Shown here one piece after another: positions 61,970 through 64,000 of a stretch of DNA of 64,000 nt. The notes beneath the pieces were generated by a model. The model was not told the origin of the DNA. It searched no databases and was given only the letters and a program-made list of their open reading frames with translations. The DNA comes from Acidovorax sp. 210-6 (GTDB taxonomy: Bacteria > Pseudomonadota > Gammaproteobacteria > Burkholderiales > Burkholderiaceae_C): positions 3,658,001-3,722,000 of the forward strand of contig NZ_JAACJE010000001.1 in assembly GCF_010020825.1 (NCBI RefSeq), given 5' to 3'. The position numbers and the translations under genes were made by a program. Positions within the stretch are counted from its first letter, which is position 1. Every line of letters begins with the position of its first letter.

Positions 61970-64000
61970 TCAACCATCGGGATGCCGGAGGTTCAGGAAA
62001 TCGGAGCCCCACACATTCACGTCATAGTCCAAGACGCGTTGTGCCAGCGCCTGCATACGAAAAGCGGCCTCCTGCCCGTCCAGACTCAGTGCGTTGTGCA
62101 GGCTTTGAATCATGCTTGCCTCATCGTAGGGGTTCGTCAGCACCGCGCCCTTGAGTTCCACGGCTGCGCCCGCAAACTCGGACAACACCAGAACCCCCAA
62201 TGTATCGGAGGCTGATTTTGCCGAAATGTACTCTTTGCAGACCAAGTTCAGTCCGTCGCGCAGGGGGGTGATCCAGGCGACATCTGCAGCCACATAGAAC
62301 GAGACCAGTTCTTCAAAGGGGAAGGAGCGGTAGAAGTACCGCACTGGCGTCCAGTCCATGCTGGAAAAGCGGCCATTGATTCTACCCACCACTTGGTCCA
62401 GTTGCTCTCTGGTCTTTTCATAGATTTCCATGCCTGGCGCTGCCGGTGTAACGATATTGAGCATCACGACCTTGCCATGCCATTGAGGGTGCATGTCCAG
62501 CAATTTTTCAAAAGCCAGCATTTTTTCAATAGGTCCCTTGACGTAGTCCAGGCGCTCTACCGAAAGAATCACCCGCCTGCCCTTTGTTTCGGCAAGCAAG
62601 TTGCCCACCAAGGCCTGACTCTCCGTTGATTTGACGATTTTCCTGACTTTCTCATTGTCGATTCCTACCGGATGCGCCCCAACCCGCAGGACGCCCTGCG
62701 GAGTTTGAATGGCGCGTGTGATTTCCTCGACCCCCAGCGCACATCCGTAGGAAAGATAGGTCGGTGCACAACACTCTCGCTCCAGTATCTGCGTAGGAAC
62801 ATTGGAGCGGACAACGTCGATGAAATTTTCCACATAGCGCGGTATATGGAAACCCACATAGTCACACTTCAGCAGGCTCGACACTATTTGCCCCTTCCAA
62901 GGAAGAATATTGAAAATGTCGGCGCTGGGGAATGCCGTATGGTGGAAAAATGCAATTTTCAAATCCGGTCGGAGTTCCCGCAGATACGCAGGCATCATCC
63001 ACAAGTTGTAATCGTGTATCCAGACCGTGGCGCCTTCGGCCGCAACCGCTGCCGTTCTTTCCGCAAAAAGTCTGTTTACCTCGCAAAACCGCACCCAGTG
63101 TGCTTCGATAAATGAGGCTCTCTCCGGAAAGGAAAATATGATCGGCCAGAAAGCTTCCTTGGAAAACTGCTTGTAAAAAATATTGATATCTTCCTCGGTA
63201 AGCGCCACCCGTGACGCAACCAAGTGGGGATATTTGAGCACGTCAACATAGACATCCACCTCGAAATCCTCAGGGGTTCTGCTGTCCTGCTGAGACCATG
63301 CGACCCACGCCCCTTTTTTACCCTCGGCAAAAAAACCCAACAACGTGGGCAGGATTCCATTCGGGCTGCGGGGAAGTCGGCGCAGGACATGCCCACCGTC
63401 TTGCCGGACTTCATCGAAGGGTTGGCGGTGGTAAACAATCACCAATTCCGCAGTACCCTCGGCCCTTGGGTTGCCTTCGAGAGGAGGGGCGGTTTCCAGT
63501 TTGAATCCATGGTGTCGAATGGCCTCCAGGATGCCACCCGGACCCGGCTGGCTGGCACGGAAAACCGGCAACGATGCATGGTGCGAAACCACAGCCTGGG
63601 TGAGCCCGGTTTCGGCATTACTCACAATCACGCCTTTGTAGCCCGTCTTCATGAGAGACAGGTCGTTGAGTGTGTCGCCCGCCACCAACACATTGTCCGG
63701 CGACAGGCCTTCGACCTCCAGCAATCGCCGCAGGCTGTCGCCTTTAGACACTCCTGGCGGCAGAAAATCGAGGTATTTTCCCGCCGACGTGAGTACATCC
63801 AGACCGATCGAGCGTCCAACTTCATGCACGGCAGGAAGAATCGAGGGGTCCTCATAGTAGAAAGAGCAGCGCCGCTCTTGCGGGACTTCCTGCCGCTGCA
63901 ATCCCCCGATAGAAGCGACTCGACTCCAGATGACGTCATGGCCTGGCCACTTTTCAGCAATTTCCTGCTGCAGCGGCATCACTGGAGCATAAGTATCTTC
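61970..64000 (-). CDS. Bifunctional glucosylglycerol-phosphate synthase/phosphatase (5' end beyond window)
   Basis: The frame is open to the window edge, giving 676 codons of a larger protein. The N-terminal part is the second half of a HAD-type sucrose-phosphatase-like domain (LDVLTSAGKYLDFLPPGVSKGDSLRRLL, VAGDTLNDLSLM). From about residue 200 it is a GT20 glucosyltransferase like GgpS/OtsA (WIHDYNLWMMPAYLRELRPDLKIAFFHH, RVILSVERLDYVKGPIEKMLAFE, TPLRDGLNLVCKEY). Such GgpPS fusions make the compatible solute glucosylglycerol from ADP-glucose and glycerol 3-phosphate. Base composition is clearly less GC-rich than its neighbours. It converges on the oxidoreductase gene. Confidence 0.85.
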   Translation of the reverse strand, partial: EDTYAPVMPLQQEIAEKWPGHDVIWSRVASIGGLQRQEVPQERRCSFYYEDPSILPAVHEVGRSIGLDVLTSAGKYLDFLPPGVSKGDSLRRLLEVEGLSPDNVLVAGDTLNDLSLMKTGYKGVIVSNAETGLTQAVVSHHASLPVFRASQPGPGGILEAIRHHGFKLETAPPLEGNPRAEGTAELVIVYHRQPFDEVRQDGGHVLRRLPRSPNGILPTLLGFFAEGKKGAWVAWSQQDSRTPEDFEVDVYVDVLKYPHLVASRVALTEEDINIFYKQFSKEAFWPIIFSFPERASFIEAHWVRFCEVNRLFAERTAAVAAEGATVWIHDYNLWMMPAYLRELRPDLKIAFFHHTAFPSADIFNILPWKGQIVSSLLKCDYVGFHIPRYVENFIDVVRSNVPTQILERECCAPTYLSYGCALGVEEITRAIQTPQGVLRVGAHPVGIDNEKVRKIVKSTESQALVGNLLAETKGRRVILSVERLDYVKGPIEKMLAFEKLLDMHPQWHGKVVMLNIVTPAAPGMEIYEKTREQLDQVVGRINGRFSSMDWTPVRYFYRSFPFEELVSFYVAADVAWITPLRDGLNLVCKEYISAKSASDTLGVLVLSEFAGAAVELKGAVLTNPYDEASMIQSLHNALSLDGQEAAFRMQALAQRVLDYDVNVWGSDFLNLRHPDG

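Overview
The window is GC-rich chromosomal DNA from a betaproteobacterium, most likely of the family Comamonadaceae (Acidovorax-like). This rests on the gene content: a DUF1840 protein, a polyhydroxyalkanoate-system protein, NodI/NodJ-type transporter genes and many Burkholderiales-type orthologues. It also rests on two families of short dispersed repeats of the kind seen between genes in this group. No rRNA, tRNA, CRISPR array, transposase or phage gene was seen. Coding density is very high, and neighbouring genes often overlap by four bases (ATGA or GTGA).

Layout. 1-5.3 kb: the tail of an MFS transporter, dtd with a cation-diffusion-facilitator gene, a FixLJ-like two-component pair, a secreted GlcG/HbpS-like protein and an ankyrin protein. 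5.4-14 kb: the RNA helicase dbpA, a DUF4010 membrane protein, then a tight run of PAS-GGDEF-EAL, amn (AMP nucleosidase), a GGDEF cyclase and a NodI-like ABC ATPase. 14-18.8 kb: purT on the opposite strand separates the NodI-like gene from a NodJ-like permease. Two flavin-oxidase-like proteins follow (one fused to GAF and a possible winged-helix domain), then a hemerythrin protein. 19-23.3 kb: a GMC oxidoreductase, 3-hydroxybutyryl-CoA dehydrogenase, ohrR-ohr with its operator, and a small unknown gene. 23.3-34.1 kb: a seven-gene minus-strand unit (acyl-CoA ligase, livG, livH, livM, binding protein, livF, PaaK-like ligase), then a second binding protein divergent from a Crp/Fnr regulator. A shared 16-bp palindrome lies before the ligase and again in the divergent intergenic region. 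This looks like a regulated uptake and CoA-activation module for an organic acid.

34.2-38.1 kb: three translationally coupled genes encode a DUF4394 lipoprotein, a periplasmic cupredoxin-like protein and a membrane GGDEF-EAL protein with a degenerate GGNEF site. This is the best candidate for a little-described sensory system. 38-48 kb: two chemoreceptors, rluF, an alpha/beta hydrolase, htpG with a heat-shock-type promoter, and two APH/SrkA-type kinases. 48-57 kb: DUF2855, DUF1840, a DMT exporter divergent from an Lrp regulator, ArsC, an MFS transporter and a lipoprotein metallopeptidase. A lipid-storage group follows: a PHA-system protein, acyl-CoA-binding protein and wax ester synthase/DGAT. 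57-64 kb: M14-like and M20 hydrolases, a molybdopterin oxidoreductase and, at the edge, a bifunctional glucosylglycerol-phosphate synthase/phosphatase of visibly lower GC.

Two repeat families run through the window. One is a palindromic element of about 55-75 bp present in ten copies, two of which lie in frame inside protein genes (the SrkA-like kinase and the lipoprotein metallopeptidase). The other is a GC-rich hairpin element in three intergenic copies.
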